From NCBI GenBank assembly GCA_964500675.1, contig CAZCNY010000001.1, positions 248,001 through 312,000 on the forward strand: a stretch of 64,000 bases of DNA, written 5' to 3'. The stretch's first letter is position 1; each line of letters starts with the position of its first letter. The translations under genes were made by a program, and so were the position numbers. Shown here piece by piece: positions 52,221 to 60,745 of the stretch. Under the pieces are notes generated by a model that was not told the DNA's origin, did not search any database, and saw only the letters and a list, made by a program, of their open reading frames with translations. Origin of the DNA: CAMLJR01 sp964500675 (GTDB lineage Bacteria > Pseudomonadota > Gammaproteobacteria > Pseudomonadales > CAMLJR01).

Positions 52221-53192
52221 TCAAGGCTTTTTCCGATTGCCGCGACCCATGCGCCACTCGGGCGGATACTGCATATCGATATCCTTGACGTGTTGGTTCA
52301 GCCCCTTCTCGAAGACTTCACCGCCGAAATCGGTAGCGCCCTTTTTATCGGGAGCCATCACCGGCAGCATGCCTTCGACAAATCCAGTGAGCAGGCTGCC
52401 CATGTATTCACCGCGATACTGCTTATACATTTCGATAAATGTTTTTTGCACCTGCACGACGTCGGTCGGCCGCGTGCGCGAACACGCCAGTGCGTATTTT
52501 TTGGTTTCCTCTTCGAGCTTTTCGCGCGGCACGACGCTGTTCACGAAATTACACTCGTCCATTTCCTGCGCGGTGAACGGGCGCCCCGTGAACAGCATTT
52601 CCGAAAATTTGCGCAGCCCCATGGTTTCGATCCACGTCCAGAAGCGCGGGCCCCAGCCGACATAGCGAAATGCAGGATGGCCGAATAATGTATCGTCGGA
52701 ACACACGAGCAGATCCGCATCGGCGGCCTGATAGAAATGCCAGCCGTAGCAATAACCCTTGGCCTCCACGATGCTGATTTTTTTGAAATCCTGCAGCGGA
52801 CGATTGCCCGCCTCGGCTTTCGCGTAATGATCGGTCATGCTGTGCAAATAGCGGAACGTTCCTTTCGGCGGATATTTCACGCTGGGATCATTGATGCCGA
52901 ATTCGTGTGTCAGATCAAGATCGATGCCGTCATCGGTGTAGTAATCGGCCTGCTCGACGAGATCGCCACCGGTGCCGAAATCCTTACCTTCGCCGCGAAT
53001 GACCAGCACTTTCACATCGTCATCGACATTCGCCTTAAAAACATATTCGGCATAGAGCTGGCGCATGCCCGTCGTCGTGGCATTGAGGGTCTCGGGACGG
53101 TTGATGGTCAGCGTCGCAATTTTGTTCTCGGTGTCTTTTTCGTAACGGATGAATTGCTTCGCTTCTTCTTTGAGATCTTCGATATTGATCAT
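52221..53192 (-). CDS. Enoyl-CoA hydratase/isomerase-like protein, extended
   Basis: A 323-residue crotonase-fold protein, longer than usual by about 60 residues. IATLTINRPETLNATTTGM and VIRGEGKDFGTGGDLVEQA carry the first oxyanion segment. VEAKGYCYGWHFYQAADADLLVCSDDTLFGHPAFRYVGWG is the second, with WHF replacing the usual GGG. The extension is rich in charged and aromatic residues (YPPKGTFRYLHSMTDHYAKA). These departures suggest a non-hydratase reaction such as ring opening or decarboxylation; that is inference. The ATG at 53192 follows GGTGG at 7 bases, better placed than GTG at 53198. It is the first gene of the leftward run and is divergent from the AraC gene. Confidence 0.87.
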   Translation of the reverse strand: MINIEDLKEEAKQFIRYEKDTENKIATLTINRPETLNATTTGMRQLYAEYVFKANVDDDVKVLVIRGEGKDFGTGGDLVEQADYYTDDGIDLDLTHEFGINDPSVKYPPKGTFRYLHSMTDHYAKAEAGNRPLQDFKKISIVEAKGYCYGWHFYQAADADLLVCSDDTLFGHPAFRYVGWGPRFWTWIETMGLRKFSEMLFTGRPFTAQEMDECNFVNSVVPREKLEEETKKYALACSRTRPTDVVQVQKTFIEMYKQYRGEYMGSLLTGFVEGMLPVMAPDKKGATDFGGEVFEKGLNQHVKDIDMQYPPEWRMGRGNRKKP

Positions 53193-53501
53193 CGCCACTC
53201 CACCTTAAAGAATTAATTAGCCTGAAAGAATTATTAGCGCACAAAACAAAGATTGCTGTCAGTTTTCTGGAACAACGACGGGGCTGACTCAATCCGCTGA
53301 AGATCCAAGACCCACCATACCGGAAGCTATACTGAATACCTGCGCGCGGCCGAACAGTTTCGTGCCGTTACCTACCAAACAACAGGTTCTTATGCCATAG
53401 CCGCTGCTTTAAGTCCCGACAAATCGCGTGATACGATCGGCAGCTCACGCAAGTCCCTGACCACAACTGTTGTGGTCAGCGGAAACAGAGAGGTACCCGC
53501 C
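53193..53501. other. Divergent intergenic region between crotonase-like and AraC genes
   Basis: About 310 bases hold the promoters of both units. The only structured signal noticed is the inverted repeat at 53458-53478. Short open frames here have no ribosome binding site or recognisable product. Confidence 0.55.
53458..53478. promoter_or_regulatory. Perfect 10-bp inverted repeat, probable operator of the AraC gene
   Basis: TGACCACAAC (53458-53467) and GTTGTGGTCA (53469-53478) are exact reverse complements around one central T, ending 23 bases before the AraC start codon. There is no T-run, so a terminator is unlikely; autoregulation is the simplest reading. Confidence 0.75.
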
Positions 53502-54575
53502 ATGAGCGCGGATTATTTTTATTGCCTGGAAGGCCCGCTCGATGCGATGCCAACCGGACGGCAGATGCGTATCGCAAACCTCCACGGCTTTCCCAGCTTG
53601 GCGCGCAGCCGCGGCGCTGACCCGCACGCAATTCTGGAGCGCTTCGATATCGATCCGCTGCTGATTCGCGATCCCGATCATTATATCGACAGCAAATCGG
53701 TCGTCGATCTTTTTGAGTATTGCAGCACCGCGTTTAACGATCCGCTGTTTGGTATTCATCTCGCGCAACTGCAAGAGCCCGATGTGTTCGGCTGCGTCAC
53801 CGCGCTGTGCCGTGCCGCATCCACGTTTAGGCAATCGCTCGAGTGCTTCATCGACTACATTCCCATCGCACATTCACCCGCGTCTTCTAACGAGCTGGTC
53901 GTGGGTACGAAAAGCGCCGAATTGCGTTGGTATGTACACGACGATTTGAGCCATAACAGTCAGGCCAACTATCAAGCCGTGATGCTGATGATCAAATTGT
54001 TGCGCCAAATTGGCGGACCCAATTTTCGGGCGAGTTATGTCAATCTCGCCGTCGACACGTGTCCCAAAGATACCTCGGAGCTCGAACGCGCACTGGGCTG
54101 CCACTTTCAGGTAGCCAAAGAAAACGCCATCGCTTTTCCTGTCGAGTATCTCGAACAATCGGTGGGCAGCGCCAATCGCCTGGTGTTCAAACTGCTGGGC
54201 GGCTATCTGGAGCGGGTCCGCGCCGCCGCGAGAATATCGCTCGTCGAACGCGTACACGATTACGTGCGCGGCTCGCTGCCCTCCGGCAACTCCTCGATCG
54301 AGCGCTGCGCGCAAAAACTGGGAATGTCGGTGCGCACGCTGCAAGCCAAGCTGAGCGATTTCGATCTGAAATTCTCGGATATTCTGGAGCAGCAGCGCAT
54401 CGATCTCGCAAAAACCTATCTCGAGCAAGAACAATTATCGCTGGACGATATCGCAGCCAATTTAGGCTACTCGGAACAGTCGAGTTTTGGCCGGGCTTTT
54501 AAACGCTGGACAGGCTCGTCACCGAAAATTTATCGGCAGAATTTTTGCGCCCCACCAACAAATAATTCACCGTAG
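53502..54575 (+). CDS. AraC-family regulator with an AraC-type N-terminal (PF12625-like) domain
   Basis: A 357-residue regulator. Residues about 20-215 form the arabinose-binding-like domain seen in OruR/ArgR-type proteins (RGADPHAILERFDIDPLLI, DVFGCVTALCRAASTFRQSLEC). The C-terminal helix-turn-helix pair is SSIERCAQKLGMSVRTLQAKLS and LSLDDIAANLGYSEQSSFGRAF, followed by KRWTGSSPKIYRQ. The ATG at 53502 has GAGAGG 8 bases upstream; the open frame extends 10 codons further into the inverted repeat, which is rejected. Being divergent from the crotonase/CoA-transferase unit, it likely controls it. Its stop codon lies in the arm of a palindromic element. Confidence 0.92.
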   Translation: MSADYFYCLEGPLDAMPTGRQMRIANLHGFPSLARSRGADPHAILERFDIDPLLIRDPDHYIDSKSVVDLFEYCSTAFNDPLFGIHLAQLQEPDVFGCVTALCRAASTFRQSLECFIDYIPIAHSPASSNELVVGTKSAELRWYVHDDLSHNSQANYQAVMLMIKLLRQIGGPNFRASYVNLAVDTCPKDTSELERALGCHFQVAKENAIAFPVEYLEQSVGSANRLVFKLLGGYLERVRAAARISLVERVHDYVRGSLPSGNSSIERCAQKLGMSVRTLQAKLSDFDLKFSDILEQQRIDLAKTYLEQEQLSLDDIAANLGYSEQSSFGRAFKRWTGSSPKIYRQNFCAPPTNNSP

Positions 54576-54621
54576 GGGCGCATTCGAGCCCGTGTATAGG
54601 GCGCATGCAATGCGCCCCTAC
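54572..54621. repeat. Palindromic element supplying stop codons to two convergent genes
   Basis: GTAGGGGCGCATT (54572-54584) and AATGCGCCCCTAC (54609-54621) are exact 13-base complements. A nested hairpin GGGCGCAT / ATGCGCCC lies between them. TAG at 54573-54575 ends the AraC gene, and the minus-strand TAG at 54620-54618 ends the HyuA gene. The core matches the element at 39701. Confidence 0.85.
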
Positions 54622-56690
54622 ACTTTTGTCAATTCATAATCGCCCGCATCATCGACGCGCGCTTTCCAGCCGGGATAAACCACGATAGTGGTAAATGTTT
54701 CTTCGATGATCGCGGGGCCCTTCACTTCATAACCCGGCTTGAGATCTTCACCGCGATAGACGTTAGTTTCCTTGTAACCCTCACCCAAATTAGCGCGGCG
54801 CGTTCTGGCAATTTTTGCCGCCACCGTATTTGCGCTGAGCCCCTTGCCCACAACGGGCGACGGCGTATCAACCGACGTCGCTAACCTCACACCGATGATT
54901 TCCGGTATTTCATCTTCGCGGATATGGCCGAACTCTTCCATATGGCGCTTGTTAAACGCTTCGAATGCTTTCGCGCCGAGCGTGTCATTCACGAACGATA
55001 AATCCTGCGCGCCTTTGCTGGTGTGCATATCGAATGACAGCGCCCAATTTTGTCCGCGATAACGCATATTGATCTGATACTTCGCCGTGACTTGCGGGCG
55101 CGGGAAATTTGCATCGGCGAAATATTTTTCAGCGCGCGCGTCGAGTTCTTTCCACAGCGCTTTCAATTTTTCCAAATCGGGATTATTGACCGGGCAAATG
55201 TACGAGCGCTCTTCGTCGATGCTCGGTTTGGCCACGAGCGTTCCCAGCGCAGAGAACGTCGGCGATGCTTTCGGTACCAATACCTTCTGAATACCCAACG
55301 CATCGGCTTGCACGGCAGCAAACGCAGGGCCGTTACCGCCGTACGCGAGCATGACGAGATCTTTGGAATCCACGCCTTTGCCCGCCGTCGTTCTTCTCAC
55401 CGCTTGAATCATGTTGGAATTCACCACGCGCCAGCAATCGAAAGCCGCTTGCTCCGCGCTGTATCCCAATTGTTCGCCGATCGCTTGAAAGGCTTCGACG
55501 ACACCGACTTTGCTGAGCGAAAAACTACCGCCGGCAAATTCGGATTCAGCCGACAAAATACCCAGCATCAACAACGCATCGGAAACCGTCGGCTGATTGC
55601 CGCCGCGACCGTAACAAATCGGTCCGGGTTCCGAACCGGCCGATGCCGGTCCAACCTGCAACTCGCCATTTTTTACGTGACAGATCGAACCGCCGCCAGC
55701 GCCGAGTGTTTCCACCTGCACCATCGGCACGCCGACGAGATTGCGATGATGAATGTTCCAACCCGCAACTGCTGGCGCAGCACCTTTCACCACCATCGAC
55801 ATATCGTAAGAAGTACCGCCCATGTCGACGCACAATAAATTCGGATAACCCTTTGCAGCACCGACATGCGCAGAACCGATCACACCACCTGCGGGACCGG
55901 AAGCCAACACACGAATCGGCGAGCCATCGATGTATTCCTTCGTCATTACACCGCCGCTGGCCTGCATGACCATGAGCTGATTGCGATAACCGCCTTCTTT
56001 CAAACGCGAAACCAATTTTTCAAGATACGACGTGACGCGCGGACCGACATAAGCGTTGACGACAGTCGTGCTGGTGCGATCGAATTCCGGCGAGCGCGGC
56101 AACACTTGATGCGAAACAGAAATGTGCACACCCGGCATTTCCTCTTTGACAATTTCCGCGACACGTTTTTCGTGCGCAGGATTTACAAAAGAGAAAATCA
56201 ACGAGATCGCCACCGATTCGACCTTTTGTTTTTTCAAACGGCGGCAGCATTCGCGCACGGCGTTTTCATCGAGTACTTTGTACACCGACCCGTCAAACAG
56301 AATACGCTCGGGCACCGTGAGGCGACGACGGCGCGGTGTAATCTGCTTCGGCGGTTGCAGCTGAATATCCCAAATACTTTCTTTAAAACCGCGACGGTAT
56401 TCGACTTCATCGCGAAAACCTTCGGTCGTGATCAAACCGGTAACCGCACCGTTCATTTCAATCAGCGTGTTATCGGCAATCGTGGTTCCATGCACGATGG
56501 CGTCGCATTGACCGAGAAAATCGCCGAGCGTGAGATTTTCTCTTTCCGCGAGTTTTTGCAAACCTGTCATTACGCCGATCGAACGATCTTCCGGCGTACT
56601 CAGATTTTTGTGGAGAATAACTTCCGCGCCTTTCAGCAGCGCGAAGTCAGTGAAGGTACCGCCGATATCAATACCTACGCGATAGCTCAT
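54618..56690 (-). CDS. hyuA: Hydantoinase/oxoprolinase subunit A
   Basis: A 690-residue ATP-dependent subunit of the hydantoinase/oxoprolinase/acetone-carboxylase family. The actin-like nucleotide fold is shown by VGIDIGGTFTDFALLKGAEV at the start, IVHGTTIADNTLIE, VLASGPAGGVIGSAHVGA, and LCVDMGGTSYDMS. GNGPAFAAVQADALGIQ and SALGTLVAKPSID are also typical. It couples ATP hydrolysis to opening an amide ring or activating a carbonyl. Its start overlaps the stop of the B-subunit gene by 4 bases (ATGA). Enzymes of this type act on hydantoins and 5-oxoproline, or carboxylate acetone and acetophenone; no third carboxylase subunit gene is adjacent. Its TAG stop is inside a palindromic element. Confidence 0.92.
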   Translation of the reverse strand: MSYRVGIDIGGTFTDFALLKGAEVILHKNLSTPEDRSIGVMTGLQKLAERENLTLGDFLGQCDAIVHGTTIADNTLIEMNGAVTGLITTEGFRDEVEYRRGFKESIWDIQLQPPKQITPRRRRLTVPERILFDGSVYKVLDENAVRECCRRLKKQKVESVAISLIFSFVNPAHEKRVAEIVKEEMPGVHISVSHQVLPRSPEFDRTSTTVVNAYVGPRVTSYLEKLVSRLKEGGYRNQLMVMQASGGVMTKEYIDGSPIRVLASGPAGGVIGSAHVGAAKGYPNLLCVDMGGTSYDMSMVVKGAAPAVAGWNIHHRNLVGVPMVQVETLGAGGGSICHVKNGELQVGPASAGSEPGPICYGRGGNQPTVSDALLMLGILSAESEFAGGSFSLSKVGVVEAFQAIGEQLGYSAEQAAFDCWRVVNSNMIQAVRRTTAGKGVDSKDLVMLAYGGNGPAFAAVQADALGIQKVLVPKASPTFSALGTLVAKPSIDEERSYICPVNNPDLEKLKALWKELDARAEKYFADANFPRPQVTAKYQINMRYRGQNWALSFDMHTSKGAQDLSFVNDTLGAKAFEAFNKRHMEEFGHIREDEIPEIIGVRLATSVDTPSPVVGKGLSANTVAAKIARTRRANLGEGYKETNVYRGEDLKPGYEVKGPAIIEETFTTIVVYPGWKARVDDAGDYELTKV

Positions 56691-58531
56691 GAATGCGCTC
56701 CTTTTACCGCCGCGTGATTTTCCACGTAAGCCGCTTTTATTTTTTCTCGTAACGCCGTGGTTGCCGCCACGTCGACTTTCAGATCGTATTCTTCCAACGA
56801 ACCGGTCAACACGACGCCGTATTTTTCTCGCGCCGCATGCAGGCTCACGTATTCATCCAACACGTCCTCTTTCACCGCTTCGGGATCGCGCAAATACGCC
56901 GGACCAAAACCCGCACCGCCGCCGTGTTGATAAGCAATCACCGCGCCGGCCGGCAATTGCGCTTTAACCGCGAGATCGATTTTGTATTCGTTGGGCGTGC
57001 CCACTTCAAAATGGTTGGTGTACGGACTCGCGTCATCGCCACCGCACATGCCGCGCAATGGATGCGTCGCCGACACCATCCACGCCATCGCGAAGGTCGG
57101 CACCAAAACTTTCTTCACATTGAGACTGCCGGGCTGACCGCGCCACTGGCCCGCGCCACCGCCATCGATGGTCATTTCGCGGCTGATGTTGATGACAGGA
57201 AAACGGCTCTCGGCATCCTCCGCTTCGGACAGCAATAAATTGCCCAGCGCCGACGGGCACGAACCCCAGCCGTCGATACCTTTCACGGCCGATGCATCCA
57301 TCGAGCGCGCGTCGACGCCCTGATCCATCCACATCATGCCGTTTTCATCGAAGCCGATAACGGCGTTGGGCATACCGATTTTGTACACCTGCGGCTGCGC
57401 GCGTTCGGGCACAACGCGTGAGAGCGCCACGCAAACACCTTCGGTAATTTCGCAGGCCGGATGGAACGAGCCGAGCGCAGCGGGCTTGTTGACCGGCGGA
57501 TGCGCAATACAGCCTTCGGGAATAATGAATTCCACCGCGTTGAATAAACCTTCGTTCTTGGCGATATCGGGGTCGACCATCGCCACCAATTGCGTCATCG
57601 CGTAACCGCGGCTATTGCCGAAGGTATTCCACACGCCGACCAGATCCTGGCGATCGTCGGTACCTGTCAGGTCAACGGTCAACTGATCGCCTTTGACTTT
57701 GCACGCGACGTGCACCTTGATGTCTTTCGTGCCCAACGTGTCGTGATCGATAAAAACATCGGCCTCATAAGTGCCATCCGGCCATTTCGAGACCTCTTCG
57801 CGGAAACGTTTTTCGGAATGATCGATCGTGTAATTAACCGCGGCGTTAACAACATCGGTGCCGTATTTTCTGATGAGATCTTCCATCAATCGCACCGAAT
57901 GCTGGACGCCGCCAATCATCGCGGCCAAGTCACCCGAAAAGGTCGCGAAACGATTATTGCGCTCGACGAGCTTGATGACGTCGCGACGCTTCTCGCCGCG
58001 ATGCACGAGTTTCAAGCAGGGGATCGCCAACCCCTCGGTGAAAATGTCAGTGGCTTCGAGCGTAAAACCGCCGGGGTCTTTACCGCCGGTATCGCCCTGG
58101 TGCGCTTGCAGTGCCTGCACCAGCACCAATTCGCCCTTGTCATCGAACACCGGCGCATACACGTTGTAGTCGGGCAAATGGCCGCCGCCGTAATCGGGAT
58201 CGTTGCCGAGAAAGACATCGCCGGGGCCCCAGTCGTAATCTTCTAAGTGCATCAAGCCGTAACGCACGGTGAGCTGAGTCACGAAGGTCAGGTGCGGTGT
58301 TCCAACCGAGCCCACGGCGAGACGGCCATGCGCATCGATAAGCGCGGAGTTGCGCTCGTTGGATTGGTTGATAATCGGCGACGACGCCGAGCGCCCCAAA
58401 TGGCTCGCCGCCTCGAAGCAGATCGTCTCCAGCGCGCCGCGAATAATGCTCGCGGTAACCGGATCTATCACCGCTGACGTTTCGAGCGGCGGGCGTTTGG
58501 CTGCAAGTTTCTTATTTAATTCGAATGACAC
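56687..58531 (-). CDS. hyuB: Hydantoinase/oxoprolinase subunit B
   Basis: A 614-residue partner of HyuA. Its conserved stretches are SSPIINQSNERNSALIDAHGRLAVGSVGTPHL, GPGDVFLGNDPDYGGGHLPDY, and QAHQGDTGGKDPGGF, which carry metal-binding acidic residues and histidines. GGAGFGPAYLRDPEAVKEDVLDEYVS near the C-terminus is the HyuB ending. GTG is the start codon, with GAGGAG 8 bases upstream. The 4-base overlap with HyuA indicates a 1:1 complex. Together they may activate or hydrolyse a cyclic ring-cleavage intermediate. Confidence 0.93.
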   Translation of the reverse strand: MSFELNKKLAAKRPPLETSAVIDPVTASIIRGALETICFEAASHLGRSASSPIINQSNERNSALIDAHGRLAVGSVGTPHLTFVTQLTVRYGLMHLEDYDWGPGDVFLGNDPDYGGGHLPDYNVYAPVFDDKGELVLVQALQAHQGDTGGKDPGGFTLEATDIFTEGLAIPCLKLVHRGEKRRDVIKLVERNNRFATFSGDLAAMIGGVQHSVRLMEDLIRKYGTDVVNAAVNYTIDHSEKRFREEVSKWPDGTYEADVFIDHDTLGTKDIKVHVACKVKGDQLTVDLTGTDDRQDLVGVWNTFGNSRGYAMTQLVAMVDPDIAKNEGLFNAVEFIIPEGCIAHPPVNKPAALGSFHPACEITEGVCVALSRVVPERAQPQVYKIGMPNAVIGFDENGMMWMDQGVDARSMDASAVKGIDGWGSCPSALGNLLLSEAEDAESRFPVINISREMTIDGGGAGQWRGQPGSLNVKKVLVPTFAMAWMVSATHPLRGMCGGDDASPYTNHFEVGTPNEYKIDLAVKAQLPAGAVIAYQHGGGAGFGPAYLRDPEAVKEDVLDEYVSLHAAREKYGVVLTGSLEEYDLKVDVAATTALREKIKAAYVENHAAVKGAHS

Positions 58532-58787
58532 GGCGACACTCCTCTGTGAGGGATGATCGTTAATCCGCGCGAGCCGCTAACAGTTGTCCGCGCGGATAAC
58601 TAACACCTTGATGCGATAATAAACTACAAGACTGGCGCGGGTTCCTGACAGATCGCGTGGCCTGATATACAGATAGTGCAGGAGGCTGCGCATCGATGGC
58701 GCTGGGGAATAGTTGATTACATAATGGGGTCCGCCGCTTAACTTTTACCTTTTAATTTTAATAACGTAGGACGGAGGCAAAAATCTC

Positions 58788-59579
58788 ATGGCTCAACTCT
58801 CAACAAAACCAGTAGTCCTTATCACCGGAGCCAGTGCAGGAATCGGCGATGCCATCGCGCGACGCTTTGCCAGAGGCGGCTGGAATATCGTGGCGGTGGC
58901 CAGACGAAAAGAACGTCTTGAAAAACTCGCTGCAGATTTGAGCGGTACGGCCCAAGTCGCGATAGTGATTGGCGATGTGACCGACCCCGGCACACCGAAA
59001 AAAGCAGTACAGAGCGCCATGGAGACATTCGGCCGCCTCGATTGTCTCGTCAACAACGCCGGCTCGGGAAAATGGGCGCCGGTAAAAAACACCGACGATG
59101 CCACGCTCGATGAAGTCGTCGACACCAGTCTGAAAGCGCCATTCCGTTTCGCTCGCGAAGCATTGAGCGCGATGCAGGCCGGCTCATCCATCATCAACAT
59201 CGGCTCGGTTTTCGGTATTGTCAGCGGCATGGCGGGCGGCGCATATTCCGCCGTGAAAGCGGGACTCATCGGCCTCACGCAATCGCTGGCTTGCGACAAT
59301 GGCGTCAACGGTATTCGCGCCAATCTGGTGGCGCCGGGCGTGATCAGAACCGATATGACCGACGCGTATTGGGAAAGCGATTATTTTCAGCGCACCAACC
59401 ACGAAGTGACACCGTTCAACCGCGAAGGCACCGCCGACGATGTCGCTAATACGGTCTTCTTTCTCGCGTCGTCGGAAGGCAGCTATATCAACGGCCAGAC
59501 TATCGCGCTCGACGGCGGCTGGTCGACCACCAAATATGTTTCGGCTGCCACTTTGGCGCGCGAGCCTTCAGGCAAGTAA
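58788..59579 (+). CDS. Short-chain dehydrogenase/reductase
   Basis: A 263-residue SDR. TGASAGIG lies at residues 13-20, ARRKERL after strand two favours NADP, NNAG is at 89-92, and the catalytic pair is Y153/K157. GGAGG lies 12 bases before the ATG. The C-terminal GQTIALDGGWSTTK is the usual substrate-loop end. It begins a short rightward unit with the aldo/keto reductase gene 43 bases further on. The substrate is unknown; a ring ketone or alcohol is suggested by context. Confidence 0.9.
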   Translation: MAQLSTKPVVLITGASAGIGDAIARRFARGGWNIVAVARRKERLEKLAADLSGTAQVAIVIGDVTDPGTPKKAVQSAMETFGRLDCLVNNAGSGKWAPVKNTDDATLDEVVDTSLKAPFRFAREALSAMQAGSSIINIGSVFGIVSGMAGGAYSAVKAGLIGLTQSLACDNGVNGIRANLVAPGVIRTDMTDAYWESDYFQRTNHEVTPFNREGTADDVANTVFFLASSEGSYINGQTIALDGGWSTTKYVSAATLAREPSGK

Positions 59580-59622
59580 TTACCCAAAGTGAAAACTGAG
59601 GCGCAACTCTGGGGCATAACAC

Positions 59623-60696
59623 ATGGCACTTAAACTCGACGATTACCGGTTACTTGGCCACTCGGGATTGCGCGTCTCACCGCTCTCGTTGGGGACGATG
59701 ACATTCGGTCTGCAAGCCGGCTGGGGCAGCAGCGACGATGAAGCGCGCCAGATGTTCGACCGTTATGTCGAACTCGGCGGCAACTTCGTCGACACCGCCA
59801 ACTTCTACGCCAATGGCGGCTCGGAAACTCTGGTCGGCAAACTGATGCAAGGCAGGCGCGATCGTATCGTGCTCGCGACGAAATATTCGCTGACGATGCA
59901 ACCCGGCGATCCCAACGCGGCCGGTAATCATCGCAAGAATATGATTCGCGCTGTCGAGGCAAGTCTCAAACGATTGCAGACCGATTTTATCGATCTGTTT
60001 TATCTGCACATCTGGGACGGCCGCACACCCGTCGAAGAGATTCTGCGCGCGTTCGACGATCTCGTGCGCGCGGGCAAAATTATCTACGTCGGCATCTCCG
60101 ATACGCCCGCGTGGCAGGTGTCGCGTATGCAGGCTATCGCCGAGTTGCGCGGCTGGTCGCCGCTGGTGGCTCTGCAGATTCCCTACAACCTGACCGAGCG
60201 CAGCGTCGAACGCGAATTCATGCCGATGGCGCTCGATATGGGTTTGGGCGTATTGCCGTGGGCGCCGCTCGCCGGCGGTGTGCTTGCGGGCAAATACACT
60301 CGCGAAGATTTGAAAGCCACGGTTGAAGCAAAACTGGGCGCGCTCGATTCGCGCAAGGCGATGAATCTCGCGCGCGGACGTTTGAACGAACGCACATTGG
60401 ATATCGCCGATGCCGTTAAAGAAATCGCCAACGAAATGGGCAAAACCTCGGCGCAGATCGCCGTGGCGTGGACACTATTAAATTCTGCGGTGGTATCACC
60501 CTTGATCGGCGCGCGCACTTACGCGCAATTTGAAGACAACCTCGCGGCGCTCGACGTGACGTTTACCGACGAACAGATTAAACGCCTCGATGAAGTCAGC
60601 CAAATCGAAGTGTGTTTTCCGCACGATATGCTGGATTCGGAAATCACCAAGGGATTGTTTGGCGGCGTGAATATAGAGAAACCGCGCCGGCGCTAA
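59623..60696 (+). CDS. Aldo/keto reductase
   Basis: A 357-residue NADP-dependent barrel oxidoreductase. The tetrad is visible: aspartate and tyrosine in FVDTANFYANGGSE, lysine in VLATKYSL, and histidine in DLFYLHIWD. The opening GHSGLRVSPLSLGTMTFG and the C-terminal SPLIGARTYAQFEDNLAAL identify the family (AKR11/12-like with KYTRED insert). It reduces or oxidises carbonyls, and together with the upstream SDR forms a redox pair. It converges with the P450 gene that ends 49 bases further on. Confidence 0.93.
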   Translation: MALKLDDYRLLGHSGLRVSPLSLGTMTFGLQAGWGSSDDEARQMFDRYVELGGNFVDTANFYANGGSETLVGKLMQGRRDRIVLATKYSLTMQPGDPNAAGNHRKNMIRAVEASLKRLQTDFIDLFYLHIWDGRTPVEEILRAFDDLVRAGKIIYVGISDTPAWQVSRMQAIAELRGWSPLVALQIPYNLTERSVEREFMPMALDMGLGVLPWAPLAGGVLAGKYTREDLKATVEAKLGALDSRKAMNLARGRLNERTLDIADAVKEIANEMGKTSAQIAVAWTLLNSAVVSPLIGARTYAQFEDNLAALDVTFTDEQIKRLDEVSQIEVCFPHDMLDSEITKGLFGGVNIEKPRRR

Positions 60697-60745
60697 TTTT
60701 AATAATTGACACGACGCGTGCGAACCATCTTTTATTGGGCTGAGA

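Noticed and set aside
53458..53478. Rho-independent terminator
   Set aside because: A perfect stem exists, but with a single-base centre and no following T-run, and it lies upstream of a start codon.
53472..53501. Ten-codon N-terminal extension of the AraC protein
   Set aside because: It would start inside the inverted repeat and lacks a ribosome binding site, whereas GAGAGG precedes the ATG at 53502.
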